A DNA stretch of 64,000 nucleotides from Amycolatopsis alba DSM 44262 (GTDB taxonomy: Bacteria > Actinomycetota > Actinomycetes > Mycobacteriales > Pseudonocardiaceae), in the NCBI RefSeq assembly GCF_000384215.1, contig NZ_KB913032.1, forward strand, positions 5,137,602-5,201,601, given 5' to 3'. The notes below the pieces were generated by a model that was not told where the DNA came from, searched no databases, and saw only the letters and a list, made by a program, of their open reading frames with translations. Shown here one piece after another: positions 1-8,817 of the stretch. The translations under genes and the position numbers were made by a program. The stretch's first letter is position 1; every line of letters starts with the position of its first letter.

Positions 1-474
1 CTGAAGAGCACGGTCGCGGCGATCTCCTTGCCGTTCCTCGACATCACTTACACCGCCGCTGAAGGTCAGGGCGCGTACGCGGGCGAAGAACGACTCGCGG
101 CGTCGAAGGCGACGGAGCTGTCCGACGCGATCGTGAGCATCGGCGACTTCGCGGTCGGCGAGGAGGCGGAGGTCAAGAACCGCGTCCGGATGGCGTTGCT
201 GGCCGAACTCGGCGGCCGTGTGCAGCGGGTCCGGTTCCTCGGCTCCGCGGCGATCGACCTGGCCTGGGTCGCGCACGGCAAACTCGACGCGAGCGTCATC
301 CTCTCCAACAAACCGTGGGACACGATGGCGGGCGTCCTCCTCGTGCGCGAGGCCGGGGGAGTGGTCATCGACAGCGACGGCGCCGATCACACGGTGCGAT
401 CGGAGGCCACCATCGCGGTCGGCGCCGGGCTGCGGGACGAGATCGTGGCGGCGATCGCCCGCGTCGGCCGGTGA
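1..474 (+). CDS. Inositol monophosphatase family protein, C-terminal part (5' end outside window)
   Basis: The frame is open from the first base, so the gene begins upstream and only about 157 C-terminal residues are seen. The segment WDTMAG at about nt 316-333 matches the second metal-binding signature (WDxAAG type) of the IMPase/FBPase/CysQ fold, where the Asp binds Mg2+. It is followed by the usual 'REAGG' strand. The first signature (DPxDGT) would lie upstream. Expected activity is Mg2+-dependent phosphomonoester hydrolysis (inositol phosphate, histidinol phosphate or 3'-phosphoadenosine phosphate); the substrate cannot be told from this part. Stop is TGA at 472-474. Family call is secure, substrate unknown. 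Confidence 0.85.
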   Translation: MKSTVAAISLPFLDITYTAAEGQGAYAGEERLAASKATELSDAIVSIGDFAVGEEAEVKNRVRMALLAELGGRVQRVRFLGSAAIDLAWVAHGKLDASVILSNKPWDTMAGVLLVREAGGVVIDSDGADHTVRSEATIAVGAGLRDEIVAAIARVGR

Positions 475-554
475 AAAGTTTGTCACTCACGAGGTGAACC
501 GGGCGGGCGCCGTATCCGTTCCTCCTGGTAAGGCGCCCGCATCAGGAGGTAACC

Positions 555-1649
555 GTGTTCACCTCGAATGTCCGCGTGACCGAACCGGTCGTCTTCGTCC
601 TGCCGGGCGACACCGAGGACTTCAGCGGCGAATACGACCGCCGTATGTGCCAGAACCTCCCGGCCACCGGGCTCCCGCTGCTGGAATTGCCGATCGCCGG
701 CGCCTGGCCGATGCCGGGACCGTTGTCCCGGTCGAGACTGGCCCGTTCGCTCACCGCGTTGCCCGACGACACCGTCGTCCTGATCGACGGCACGGTCGCC
801 TGCGGGGTCCCGGAGATCGTGGTCCCGCACACCCGGCGGCTGCGGCTGGCCGTCCTGGTCCACCGGCCGCTCGCCGACGATCCCGCGCTCGACCCGGCGC
901 AGGCCGCCGAACTCGACGCGTGCGAACGGGAGACCCTGCGGCTGGCGGGCATGGTCGTCGCCACCGGGCCGTGGCTCGCCCGGCAGCTGATCGACCGGCA
1001 CGACCTCGACCCCACTCGCGTCTACGTCGCGACACCCGGCACGGACGCGGCTCCGCTCGCGGCGGGCGCCGACGGCGTCTCCCGGCTGCTCTGTCTCGCG
1101 CCGATGACCGCGCGCCACGGCCAGGATGTGCTGATCCGGGCGCTTTCGACGGTCGACGAACTGGCGTTCAAATGCGTGTTCGCCGGGGCGACGCACCACG
1201 ATCCCGCCTACGTCGACGAACTGCGCTGGACGGTCGAACGGCTCGGGCTCGGCTCCCGGATCAGCCTCATCCGCCCGCCGGAGGACCTCGACCTGGTCTA
1301 CGACGGCGCGGATCTGCTCGTCCTGCCCGCCCGCGGCGGCACGTCCGGGCTGGTCGTCGCCGAGGCGCTCGCGCGCGGGATCCCCGTGGTGGCCACCGAA
1401 ACTGCGGGCGCGCACGACGCGCTCGGCACCGCGCCCGGCGGCGGCGTGCCCGGCATGCTGGTGCCGCCGAACAACCCGTCCGCGCTCGCGACGGCGTTGC
1501 TGCGCTGGTCGCTCGATGCCGAACTGCGTCATTCCCTGCGGACGGCGGCGCTCGCGCGGAGCAGTGCCCTCGAGGAATGGGACGTGGCCGCGGGCAGGCT
1601 CACCGACGTCCTTTCCCGGTTGCAGGCCGTGCCGCGTCAGCCTGCTTGA
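555..1649 (+). CDS. Glycosyltransferase family 4-like protein
   Basis: 364 residues, GTG start at 555 chosen because a full Shine-Dalgarno AGGAGGT lies at 544-550. The C-terminal half has the GT-B signature of retaining GT4 enzymes: a 'GGTSGLVVAEALARGIPVVA' stretch around residues 260-280, where the Glu contacts the donor nucleotide sugar, followed by 'MLVPPNNPSALATALL'. The N-terminal half is less typical and shows only a Rossmann-like strand at the start. It should be a cytosolic nucleotide-sugar-dependent transferase; acceptor and donor cannot be read from sequence. It stands alone between the IMPase and a GNAT gene, all on the plus strand. Confidence 0.8.
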   Translation: MFTSNVRVTEPVVFVLPGDTEDFSGEYDRRMCQNLPATGLPLLELPIAGAWPMPGPLSRSRLARSLTALPDDTVVLIDGTVACGVPEIVVPHTRRLRLAVLVHRPLADDPALDPAQAAELDACERETLRLAGMVVATGPWLARQLIDRHDLDPTRVYVATPGTDAAPLAAGADGVSRLLCLAPMTARHGQDVLIRALSTVDELAFKCVFAGATHHDPAYVDELRWTVERLGLGSRISLIRPPEDLDLVYDGADLLVLPARGGTSGLVVAEALARGIPVVATETAGAHDALGTAPGGGVPGMLVPPNNPSALATALLRWSLDAELRHSLRTAALARSSALEEWDVAAGRLTDVLSRLQAVPRQPA

Positions 1650-1704
1650 TCATCGCCCGGATGCAGCTATCGCCGTCGATCATCGGCTCGGTTGACTTGG
1701 CGGC

Positions 1705-2442
1705 ATGCGAATCGTCGATCTTGCGTCCCGTCCTGATCTCCTCGATACCGCGCTGAATCTCGGCGACGTCGGCGGTGAGTTCATCTACGCCGGGTTCAGC
1801 GGCAAGATGATCACCCCGGAACGGTTCCTGCGGCACTGGTCCCGGTATTTCCTGATCGCGCTGGACGACGACGGCGTGCCGATCGCGCGGGCGCTGTCGG
1901 TCCCGCTGACCTATCCGGCCGAGGACCGCCACGAGTTGCCGTCGCACGGCTGGGACGAGGCGATCCAGTGGGCCGCGCAAGACCTCATGGACGGCCGGGC
2001 GCCGGACACCCTGTGCGCGCTCGAAGTCGTCGTGGCGCCGCATCTGCGGGGGACCGGCCTGTCCACACCGATGCTGAAGGCCCTCAAGGCGCGGGCGGCC
2101 GAGACGGGGCTGAAGCGGCTCATCGTCTCGGTGCGCCCCATCGGCAAGGAGGACGAGCCGGACGTTCCCATGGAGTCCTACGCCGTCCGGCGCCGCGAGG
2201 ACGGGCTGCTCGCCGACCGCTGGCTGCGCACTCACGAACGGCTCGGCGCGCGGGTGATCAAGGTCTGCCCGTTCGCCGTGACCATCTCGGGTTCGATCGC
2301 GGACTGGCATGACTGGACCGGTGTCAAACTCGCGGACGGCGACAACGTGATCCCCGGCGGGATCGCGCCGGTACACGCGAACGTCGAGCGGGACTGCGGG
2401 GTCTACGTGGAGGCGAACGTGTGGATGGAGCACCCGTTCTGA
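1705..2442 (+). CDS. GNAT-family N-acetyltransferase-like protein
   Basis: 245 residues, ATG start. The segment 'LEVVVAPHLRGTGLSTPMLKALKARA' (about residues 112-137) fits GNAT motif A, with an R-G-x-G-L pyrophosphate-binding loop for acetyl-CoA. The rest is longer than a minimal GNAT domain (about 150 aa) and lacks other motifs I can name. The C-terminal part is rich in Asp/Gly and ends 'ANVWMEHPF'. Likely a cytosolic acyltransferase of unknown substrate. It ends convergently with the M14 carboxypeptidase, with a strong stem-loop between them. Confidence 0.65.
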   Translation: MRIVDLASRPDLLDTALNLGDVGGEFIYAGFSGKMITPERFLRHWSRYFLIALDDDGVPIARALSVPLTYPAEDRHELPSHGWDEAIQWAAQDLMDGRAPDTLCALEVVVAPHLRGTGLSTPMLKALKARAAETGLKRLIVSVRPIGKEDEPDVPMESYAVRRREDGLLADRWLRTHERLGARVIKVCPFAVTISGSIADWHDWTGVKLADGDNVIPGGIAPVHANVERDCGVYVEANVWMEHPF

Positions 2443-2470
2443 TCGGCTCGCTCCGGCGGGCGGCCGCGGA

Positions 2471-2530
2471 AGAGGCCCCGAGCGCCACGTTCGAGACGTT
2501 GAGCGTCTCTGGTGTGGCGCTCGAGGCTCT
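2471..2530. terminator. Bidirectional terminator-like stem-loop between convergent genes
   Basis: An outer stem pairs 2471-2488 (ending GAGCGCCAC) with 2513-2529 (starting GTGGCGCTC). A second inner palindrome GAGACG/CGTCTC occupies 2493-2509. It lies exactly between two 3' ends (2442 and 2537). There is no T-tract, as is usual for actinomycete terminators. Confidence 0.6.
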
Positions 2531-2536
2531 AACCGC

Positions 2537-4207
2537 TCACGAGAGCGCCGTGCTGAGCCGCTGCCCGGCCGCCCCTTCGGTCCGCGTGACGAACTCCTTC
2601 AGCAGCTCCCGCGCCTCCGGCACCGCCTCCCCGATCGCCGTTGCGGCTTCGGCCAGCTTCCCGGCGACGTCGCTTTCCAGCACCGGATCGTGCTCCAGCC
2701 GAGCGGCTTCCGTGAGCCGCTTCAAGGCGATGGTCGCCTTCACGCGCGCTCGCGGGTCGTCGCCCAGCGCTCGGAGGATGCCAGGCCCGTGCGAGACCAG
2801 GCTGTCGTACAGTTCCCGTGAGGAACCCATGTGCCTGCCGAGGATTTCTTCGGTCTCCTCCAGCAGCAGGCTGTCGGGACCGGTCGGGCAGTAGATCTCC
2901 AGCAGGAATTCCATGATCGCCGGACCGATCTCCTCGATCACGTTGTAGACCTCGGAGTACGGCGGCTGGAAGGCACCGAGGACGTCGCCGCGGGCCGGGG
3001 GCTTGCCGGTTTCGATGCAGAAGGTCCGGACGTTCTTCAGCGCCGGGTTCACGAAATGCCGGGAGAACGTGTAGTCGTCGATGGTTCCCGTTGTCGGATA
3101 GAGCCCGACGCTCTGCTGAAGGGTGTACGTCCGGCCGTGTGCTTTCGGGATGACGTCGCGCATCCGGGCTCCGGCGCGGAGGAACCAGTTCAGATCACCC
3201 TGCGGGATGTATTCGCGGTAACGCCCGTCGTTCGGCACGCCGCGATCCGGGTTCGGCACGCGGAAGTTCTGCGCGGGATCGGTGGTCTGGTTGTCGTCGT
3301 CGCCCCACGGGTAGAGGATCAGCTCGCTGTAGGAATGCAGGTCCAGCACGGCGGTGATGTGCGGGAACGTGTCCAGGAGCCAGCGGATGTCGCGGGTCTC
3401 CGGTTCCGAGAACGCCTGCGGCCCGCGATAGACCTCGCTCGCCGGGTCGGGACTGGTGCCGATCCCGCTGTCGAACAGGAAGTCGTAGTTGCGGTTGAGG
3501 TCGACGCCGCGGCTGTTCCCGCGCCACATCCGCAGGTGTTCCGCGGACATGACGATGTCGCGGCCGTCCGGGTTGACCATCGGGACGACGAAGATGTCCA
3601 GGTTGTCGACCAGCAGCTTGACCACGCTGTACCCGTAGTCGCTGCCAGGGTAGGTCACCGACGTCTGCGACGAGAGGGCATAGGCCATCCGGAAGATCCA
3701 GTTGTACAGCACTTCGGGGTTCATCAGCTCGCGTGCGTGCGCCCCGGCCATCAGGATCACGCCCGGCCGGTCGGCCCGGTCGCCGCCGCGCATCCGCAGC
3801 GCGGACATGGGTTTGCCCTGGACGGACCGTTCGGGGAGCCGGACCCAGGACAGGGTGTCCGGCAGGGCCGAGGCCATGTCCCGGATCAGGCGTTCGAACT
3901 GCACGGAATCCCGGTATCCGGGCGGCACGGCGGTTTCCGGTCCGGCGGTGAGCTCCCGGCTGCCGGGTTCCGGCGCGATCTCCAGCGGCGCGGCCTCGAC
4001 GTCGGGATGGACGTGGACGTCGTGCCCGCTGCCGGTGAGTTCGGTGATCTCCGCGTCGGCGAGGTAGCCGTCGATCGCCGCGCCCTCGGGGGTTTCCCGC
4101 GCGGTCGAGGCGAACAGGTCGAGCCCGCGCCTGCCGAGCAGGCGCAGCGCCGCCGGGTCGGCGACGGAGACGGTGACGAAATGCCGGGCGGCCTCGGTGT
4201 CGGGCAT
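2537..4207 (-). CDS. M14-family zinc carboxypeptidase
   Basis: 556 residues, ATG at 4207. Zinc ligands of the carboxypeptidase A/T fold are visible: H157-x-x-E160 in 'GAHARE' and H291 in 'LDLHSYSE'. The substrate-carboxylate motif N238-R239 ('DLNRNYD') and the catalytic Glu E399 ('FCIETG') are also present, so the enzyme should be active. No signal peptide is seen, unlike most secreted members. A roughly 100-residue N-terminal region precedes the catalytic domain, and a helical tail of about 130 residues follows it. Predicted role is removal of C-terminal residues from peptides, with specificity unknown. Just upstream an 11-bp inverted repeat overlaps the ribosome-binding region. Confidence 0.88.
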   Translation of the reverse strand: MPDTEAARHFVTVSVADPAALRLLGRRGLDLFASTARETPEGAAIDGYLADAEITELTGSGHDVHVHPDVEAAPLEIAPEPGSRELTAGPETAVPPGYRDSVQFERLIRDMASALPDTLSWVRLPERSVQGKPMSALRMRGGDRADRPGVILMAGAHARELMNPEVLYNWIFRMAYALSSQTSVTYPGSDYGYSVVKLLVDNLDIFVVPMVNPDGRDIVMSAEHLRMWRGNSRGVDLNRNYDFLFDSGIGTSPDPASEVYRGPQAFSEPETRDIRWLLDTFPHITAVLDLHSYSELILYPWGDDDNQTTDPAQNFRVPNPDRGVPNDGRYREYIPQGDLNWFLRAGARMRDVIPKAHGRTYTLQQSVGLYPTTGTIDDYTFSRHFVNPALKNVRTFCIETGKPPARGDVLGAFQPPYSEVYNVIEEIGPAIMEFLLEIYCPTGPDSLLLEETEEILGRHMGSSRELYDSLVSHGPGILRALGDDPRARVKATIALKRLTEAARLEHDPVLESDVAGKLAEAATAIGEAVPEARELLKEFVTRTEGAAGQRLSTALS

Positions 4208-4257
4208 GTGGTGATCCCCTCTGTGGTCGGTTCTCCGACGACGTTAGGGATCACCAC
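4208..4257 (-). promoter_or_regulatory. Inverted repeat overlapping the ribosome-binding site of the M14 carboxypeptidase gene
   Basis: GTGGTGATCCC (4208-4218) pairs perfectly with GGGATCACCAC (4247-4257), leaving 28 nt between. On the coding strand the downstream arm abuts the ATG and contains part of the Shine-Dalgarno AGAGGGG, so a hairpin in the mRNA could mask the start. It could equally be an operator. Confidence 0.45.
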
Positions 4258-4305
4258 CTGCCGCGACAGGGGCGGAACGGACCGGCTTTCGGGTGACCGG
4301 AAGGG

Positions 4306-5256
4306 CTACCGGCGCAGCTCCGCGGCGATCCGGCCCGCCGCCGCGAAGGACTCTTCCTCCGGTTCGCCGAGCAAGGGGAGCAGGACGACGGATTCGGTCC
4401 CGGCCGCGTACAGCGCCCGGATCTGTTCGACACAGCGGTCGAGCGGACCGCTGACGCTCAGCCTGTCGATCCACTCGGGACGCAACCGGACGGCCAGGTC
4501 GTCACCCGCGGCCTCGGCCAGCAGTTCGGCGCCGAAGTCCAGCGGCTCCAGCGCCGGACCCGAGTTCGGCCCGATCGCGGAAGCGACGTCGGACCGCGCC
4601 CGCTCACGGGCCCGGTCGGGATCGTCGTCGAGGGCCAGCCAGTTGTAGGCGGTGATCGAATGACCCTCGACGCCGATGAGCTCGCGCGTCGCGCGGACGT
4701 ACTCCGGTGTCGCCGGTTCCGCCAGGAGCGTTCCGTCGGCCACCCGGCCCGCCGCCGCGAGGGATTTCGGGCCGCGGACACCGGCGATGAGCCTCGGCGG
4801 CACGGCGGGCGGGAACTCCAGTTCGACCCCGTCGAGCCGGACGTGCTTGCCCTCGAAGGAAACCCGCTCACCCGCCAGCAGCCGACGGACGACCGTCAGC
4901 GTCTCCTCGAACGCGGCCAGCGCCGAGGGCGGCCACGCGTCGATCTGCCGCATCCAGCTCGGCACGCCGTGCCCGAACCCGGCGATCAGGCGTCCGGGGT
5001 GCAGCTCCGCCAGTGCCGCGATCTCCATCGCCGCGATGGCCGGGTTCCTGGCCACGGCGGGCATGATGCCGATGCCGAGGGTGATCCTCTCGGTCGCCGC
5101 CAGCACCGTCGCCGCCGTGGCGATCCCGCCCGCGTAGAAGCAGTCCTCGACGATCCAGACCTCGTCCAGCCCCTCCTGTTCCGCGCGGCGCGCCAGACCG
5201 GCCAGCCGGGCGGCGGGCAGTTCGCGCGGGATCCTGACTCCGAGCCGTGAATCCAT
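4306..5256 (-). CDS. LLM-class (luciferase-like, F420/FMN-dependent) oxidoreductase
   Basis: 316 residues. It has the TIM-barrel pattern of the bacterial luciferase-like family: 'AEQEGLDEVWIVED' near the start, 'RITLGIGIMPAVARNPAIAAMEIAAL' at about residues 57-82, and the cofactor-binding 'LIAGFGHGVPSWMRQI' at about 90-105, which is typical of the F420-dependent MER-like branch. It is a cytosolic flavin or deazaflavin redox enzyme; the substrate is not deducible. It starts 15 nt downstream of the Tet-type ribosomal protection gene on the same strand, so the two are probably co-transcribed. Confidence 0.82.
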   Translation of the reverse strand: MDSRLGVRIPRELPAARLAGLARRAEQEGLDEVWIVEDCFYAGGIATAATVLAATERITLGIGIMPAVARNPAIAAMEIAALAELHPGRLIAGFGHGVPSWMRQIDAWPPSALAAFEETLTVVRRLLAGERVSFEGKHVRLDGVELEFPPAVPPRLIAGVRGPKSLAAAGRVADGTLLAEPATPEYVRATRELIGVEGHSITAYNWLALDDDPDRARERARSDVASAIGPNSGPALEPLDFGAELLAEAAGDDLAVRLRPEWIDRLSVSGPLDRCVEQIRALYAAGTESVVLLPLLGEPEEESFAAAGRIAAELRR

Positions 5257-5271
5257 GACGTTCTCCGTTCT

Positions 5272-7194
5272 TTAAACGCGCCGCAGCACGCGTAACAGAT
5301 ATTCCTTGCGTTCCAACGGGTTGTGATCGGTTCTCGACCGTGACGGCGGTGCTCCTCGGACCGGTCGATAGCCGTGGAAGCTGGTCTCCAGCACACCTTC
5401 TCCCCGTGTCGCCGAGGGCAGGAGCTGGTGCACCTCATGGGTTTTCGCCGCCGGGATCTCGCCGTCGAGTTCCGCTGTCCCGTCTTCGGTGAACGTCGCG
5501 CGCGGGATGGCGCGAGCCTGCGCCAGCAGCGCGGTGACCGGGCCGAGCGTGTCGGCCGGGGCCTGCAGGGTGAACCGGTGCATCGGTTCGTGTACGGTCG
5601 TCCCGGCCTCGCGCAGGGCCGCCATCAGCACCAGCGGCGTCAGATCGCGGAAGTCGCCCGCGGTGCTGGACATGCTCTTGTCGAAGGTGCCGTGGGCGTG
5701 GCTTTGCCTGGCGTAGTAACCGGAACGCGTCATCGTCACCACACAGTCGAGCACCTCCCAGCCGTGGACGCCCTCGCGCAGCGTCTCCTTCACCGTGTCC
5801 TCCACGGCCTTGACGAAGGAGTACGGCATCGAGCCGAGTTCGACCTCCAGCCGGAACGAGATCCCGCTCCCCGGTGGACCGGGTTCGACGCGCAGGCCGA
5901 CCGTCGCCAGGAAGGGATTGGGGTCCTTGCCGATGAGTTCGGCGGCAGATCCGGTGCCGGAGACGCGTTCGACGCAGATCGTGGTCGTCTCGCTGAACGT
6001 GACGTCGATTCCGTACTCGTCCGCGAGCGTCGACTGCAGGACTTCCTTCTGAACTTCTCCGTACAGGGAAACGGAAGTCTCCTGACGGATCTCGTCGTGC
6101 CGAAGGCCGATCAGCGGGTCCTGCTCGGCCAGCCGGGTGAGTGCCTGGTGCAAGGGGCCGCGATCGGCCGGGCGCACCGGGGAGACGACGGTCTCCAGCG
6201 TCGGTGGTGAGAAAAGGGCTCTGGGCGCGTGCTCGGGCGGTGTCCCGAGCACGTCACCGATCCGGACGTCCAGCCCGGACAGCTTCGCGATCCGCCCGGC
6301 CCCGGCCGAACCCGACGGCACGGCCGAGCCGTTGTCGAAGACGCTGATCGCGGTGACCTTGCCTTCGCCGTCGCCAAGCGGGACCTTGTCGCGCACGGCG
6401 ACCCTGCCGGAGAACAGCCGCACGTAGGCGATCTTCTCGCCGCCCGGTGCGCGTTCGACCTTGAACACCGTGCCGGACAGTGGCCCGTCGGCGTCGCTCT
6501 CCTTGGCAGGCAACAGATTCTCGATGCCGTCGCGGAGCGCGTCGATACCGGCGCCGGTGATCGCCGAGCCGAAATAGACCGGATGGGCGAGCCCTTCGGC
6601 CACTTTCGCGGCGAGCTCGGCATGGAGCCGCGACGGCGTGAACCCGTCCGGGTCGGCGAGGTACCCGGCCAGGAGGTCGTCGTCGAGGGTCGCCAGCAGG
6701 TCGATCACCCGATCGGGTGTCATGGGGTCCATCGCGACGACCGAGGGCGTGAGTTTCCCGGCTATTTCCCGGAACACCCGGTCCGGATCGGCGCCGCGGC
6801 GGTCCAGTTTGTTCACGAACAGCAGTGCCGGGATACGCAGCCGTCGCAAGGTCCGCATCAGGACGCGGGTCTGCGCCTGAACCCCTTCGACCGCCGACAG
6901 CACCAGGACCGCGCCGTCGAGCACGCCGAGCGCGCGTTCGACCTCGGCGATGAAATCGGGATGGCCGGGGGTGTCGATCAGGTTGACGGTGACGTCGCCG
7001 ACGGCGAACGACACCACGGCCGCCTTGATGGTGATCCCGCGGGCGCGTTCGAGCGCCAGCGTGTCGGTCTGCGTGCTGCCGTCATCGACGCTGCCCAGCT
7101 CGCCGATGATCCCGGCGGTGTGCAGCAGCCGCTCGGTCAGGCTCGTCTTCCCGGCGTCAACATGCGCCAGAATCCCCAGGTTGAGGGTCTTCAC
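5272..7194 (-). CDS. TetM/OtrA-type ribosomal protection protein (EF-G-like GTPase)
   Basis: 640 residues, GTG start at 7194. It has all translational-GTPase motifs: G1 AHVDAGKT (10-17), G3 'DTPGHPDF' and G4 'NKLD'. EF-G-like domains II-V follow. Length matches ribosomal protection proteins (about 640 aa) rather than EF-G (about 700). Such proteins displace tetracycline from the ribosomal A site; OtrA of Streptomyces rimosus is the actinomycete type member. Many actinomycetes carry chromosomal homologues without tetracycline synthesis, so resistance is inferred. It leads a likely two-gene unit with the LLM oxidoreductase. A short open frame begins in its 5' leader. Confidence 0.88.
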   Translation of the reverse strand: MKTLNLGILAHVDAGKTSLTERLLHTAGIIGELGSVDDGSTQTDTLALERARGITIKAAVVSFAVGDVTVNLIDTPGHPDFIAEVERALGVLDGAVLVLSAVEGVQAQTRVLMRTLRRLRIPALLFVNKLDRRGADPDRVFREIAGKLTPSVVAMDPMTPDRVIDLLATLDDDLLAGYLADPDGFTPSRLHAELAAKVAEGLAHPVYFGSAITGAGIDALRDGIENLLPAKESDADGPLSGTVFKVERAPGGEKIAYVRLFSGRVAVRDKVPLGDGEGKVTAISVFDNGSAVPSGSAGAGRIAKLSGLDVRIGDVLGTPPEHAPRALFSPPTLETVVSPVRPADRGPLHQALTRLAEQDPLIGLRHDEIRQETSVSLYGEVQKEVLQSTLADEYGIDVTFSETTTICVERVSGTGSAAELIGKDPNPFLATVGLRVEPGPPGSGISFRLEVELGSMPYSFVKAVEDTVKETLREGVHGWEVLDCVVTMTRSGYYARQSHAHGTFDKSMSSTAGDFRDLTPLVLMAALREAGTTVHEPMHRFTLQAPADTLGPVTALLAQARAIPRATFTEDGTAELDGEIPAAKTHEVHQLLPSATRGEGVLETSFHGYRPVRGAPPSRSRTDHNPLERKEYLLRVLRRV

Positions 7195-7315
7195 GAGGTG
7201 TCTTGTCCTTGAGGTAGGCGGAAATTACCTGTGGGAAGGACGCAGACACCGGCAAGACGATCATCTCCTAGGTCAAGTCGACTACAGCACGCTCACCTCG
7301 GTCCCGCAACCGAAA

Positions 7316-7368
7316 TACGTGAAGGCCCCCTTCAGTGCGTCTAGCGCACTGAAGGGGGCCTTCACGTA
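7316..7368. repeat. Long intergenic palindrome, GTGAAGGCC family, copy 1
   Basis: 24-bp perfect arms (7316-7339 and 7345-7368) with a 5-nt TCTAG loop; the arm core reads GTGAAGGCCCCCTTCAGTGCG. It sits 3 nt beyond the stop codon of the GH3 gene and probably acts as its terminator. Related elements occur at 12703-12749 and 19401-19455. Confidence 0.8.
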
Positions 7369-7371
7369 CTT

Positions 7372-8814
7372 TCAGGCCAGGTACTCGGCGGCGGCGCGGA
7401 GGCTGACGTAGGACCCGCTGAACGTGTCGATCCGCGGCCCCTCGGTGTCCGGTCCCGGCGCGCCGGTCTCGACCCGGATGTAGTCCACGGAGGACTCCCG
7501 GAGCCAGCCCAGGAACTCGCGGACCTCGGGGTGCCGGTGCGCCTCGCGCGTCACCACGACGAGGTCGCGCGCGCCGTGGACGGCTTCGATCGCGGTCGCG
7601 ATCCCGTCCGCGCCGACCTTGACCGCGCGGGTGCCGGGCACGAGCTCGGTCAGCTGCGAACCGAGCCCCCACGGCATCGGACCGGCCGCGATGATCGGCT
7701 CGGTCTCGATGTCGATCACCAGCGGCGGGCCCTCCAGCTTCGGCGAGCCCTGGATCCGCAGCGCCTTGCGCGCCGCCTCCAGGCCGAGCCGGTAGTCCAC
7801 CGGGGAGATCGGCGTCGACACCGGGGGAGCGCCGAGCGCGGCGACCCGTTCCGACGCCTCGGCCAGCCGCTCCAGCGGCAGCTCACCGGACTCGACCGCG
7901 GCCGCGATGACCGCCGCGATCCGGTTCAGGTCGTCGTCGTCGAACGACACACCACCCAGGCAGAGCGCGTCGGCACCGGCGATCAGCGCCCGCACGGACG
8001 CCCGGCCGACCCCCTCGGTCTTGCCGAGTTCGCCCGCGATGGCGCCCATGTCGAGCGCGTCGGTGATCACCGCGCCGGTGAAGCCGAGCTCACCGCGCAG
8101 GACGTCGGTGAGCGCCTTCGGGTTGAGCGTGGCGGGCAGTTCACCCCACGCGGGCACGACGAGGTGCCCGGTCATGACCGCGCGCACCCCCGCCGCGATC
8201 GCGGCCTTGAAGGTGACGAGCTCGATCTCGTGCAGTTCCGCCTCGGTCCGGGGCAGCACCGGCAGCGCGTGGTGCGAATCGTCGGTCGCCGCCCCGTGGC
8301 CGGGGAAGTGCTTGGCCGACGCGGCCACGCCGTACTTCTGCATCCCGGTGATGTACGCCGCGACATGCGGCGAAGCCTTCACCGGATCCGAACCGAACGC
8401 GCGGACCCCGATGGAGGGATCCTCCGCCGCCAGGGTCAGATCCGCGCACGGGGCGAAGTTGATCGTCACCCCGCAGGCGGCCAGCCGCTCGCCGAGCGAA
8501 GCGGCGACCGACGCCGTCAGCTCGACGTCGTCCGCGGCGCCGAGTGCGAGTGGTCCGGGGATGAACGAGCCGGTGGCGACGTCGAGCCGGGTGACGTCAC
8601 CGCCCTCTTCGTCGATGCCGATGAGCACGCCGGGCCGTTCCGCCCGCAGCTGCGCGCTGAGCGCGGCCACCTGCTCGTCGTCGACCACGTTGCGGCCGAA
8701 CAGGATCACGCCGCCGAGGCCGTCGGCCACCTTGCGGCGCAGCCAATCCGGTGCGATGGTGCCGTCGAAGCCCGATACGAGAACGGATGCGGCGAGCTTT
8801 TCCGGTGAAGACAA
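7372..8814 (-). CDS. Glycoside hydrolase family 3, NagZ-type beta-N-acetylhexosaminidase
   Basis: 480 residues. KHFPGHG (168-174) followed by D179-S180-H181 is the hallmark of the NagZ branch of GH3, where the Asp-His dyad is the acid/base. D252 in 'ITDALDM' aligns with the nucleophile. A C-terminal domain of about 140 residues follows the TIM barrel, as in Gram-positive NagZ enzymes. No signal peptide, so it should act inside the cell, releasing GlcNAc from imported chito- or muro-oligosaccharides. TTG start at 8814 is chosen because AAGGGG lies just upstream, inside the end of the permease gene. It is the last gene of the sugar ABC operon, like dasD after dasABC in Streptomyces. Confidence 0.85.
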   Translation of the reverse strand: MSSPEKLAASVLVSGFDGTIAPDWLRRKVADGLGGVILFGRNVVDDEQVAALSAQLRAERPGVLIGIDEEGGDVTRLDVATGSFIPGPLALGAADDVELTASVAASLGERLAACGVTINFAPCADLTLAAEDPSIGVRAFGSDPVKASPHVAAYITGMQKYGVAASAKHFPGHGAATDDSHHALPVLPRTEAELHEIELVTFKAAIAAGVRAVMTGHLVVPAWGELPATLNPKALTDVLRGELGFTGAVITDALDMGAIAGELGKTEGVGRASVRALIAGADALCLGGVSFDDDDLNRIAAVIAAAVESGELPLERLAEASERVAALGAPPVSTPISPVDYRLGLEAARKALRIQGSPKLEGPPLVIDIETEPIIAAGPMPWGLGSQLTELVPGTRAVKVGADGIATAIEAVHGARDLVVVTREAHRHPEVREFLGWLRESSVDYIRVETGAPGPDTEGPRIDTFSGSYVSLRAAAEYLA

Positions 8815-8817
8815 GGA

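Noticed and set aside
218..1756. Overlapping plus-strand frame across the IMPase end and glycosyltransferase
   Set aside because: Arg/Ala/Pro-rich translation in the wrong frame; both overlapping genes have recognised motifs and the glycosyltransferase has a perfect ribosome-binding site.
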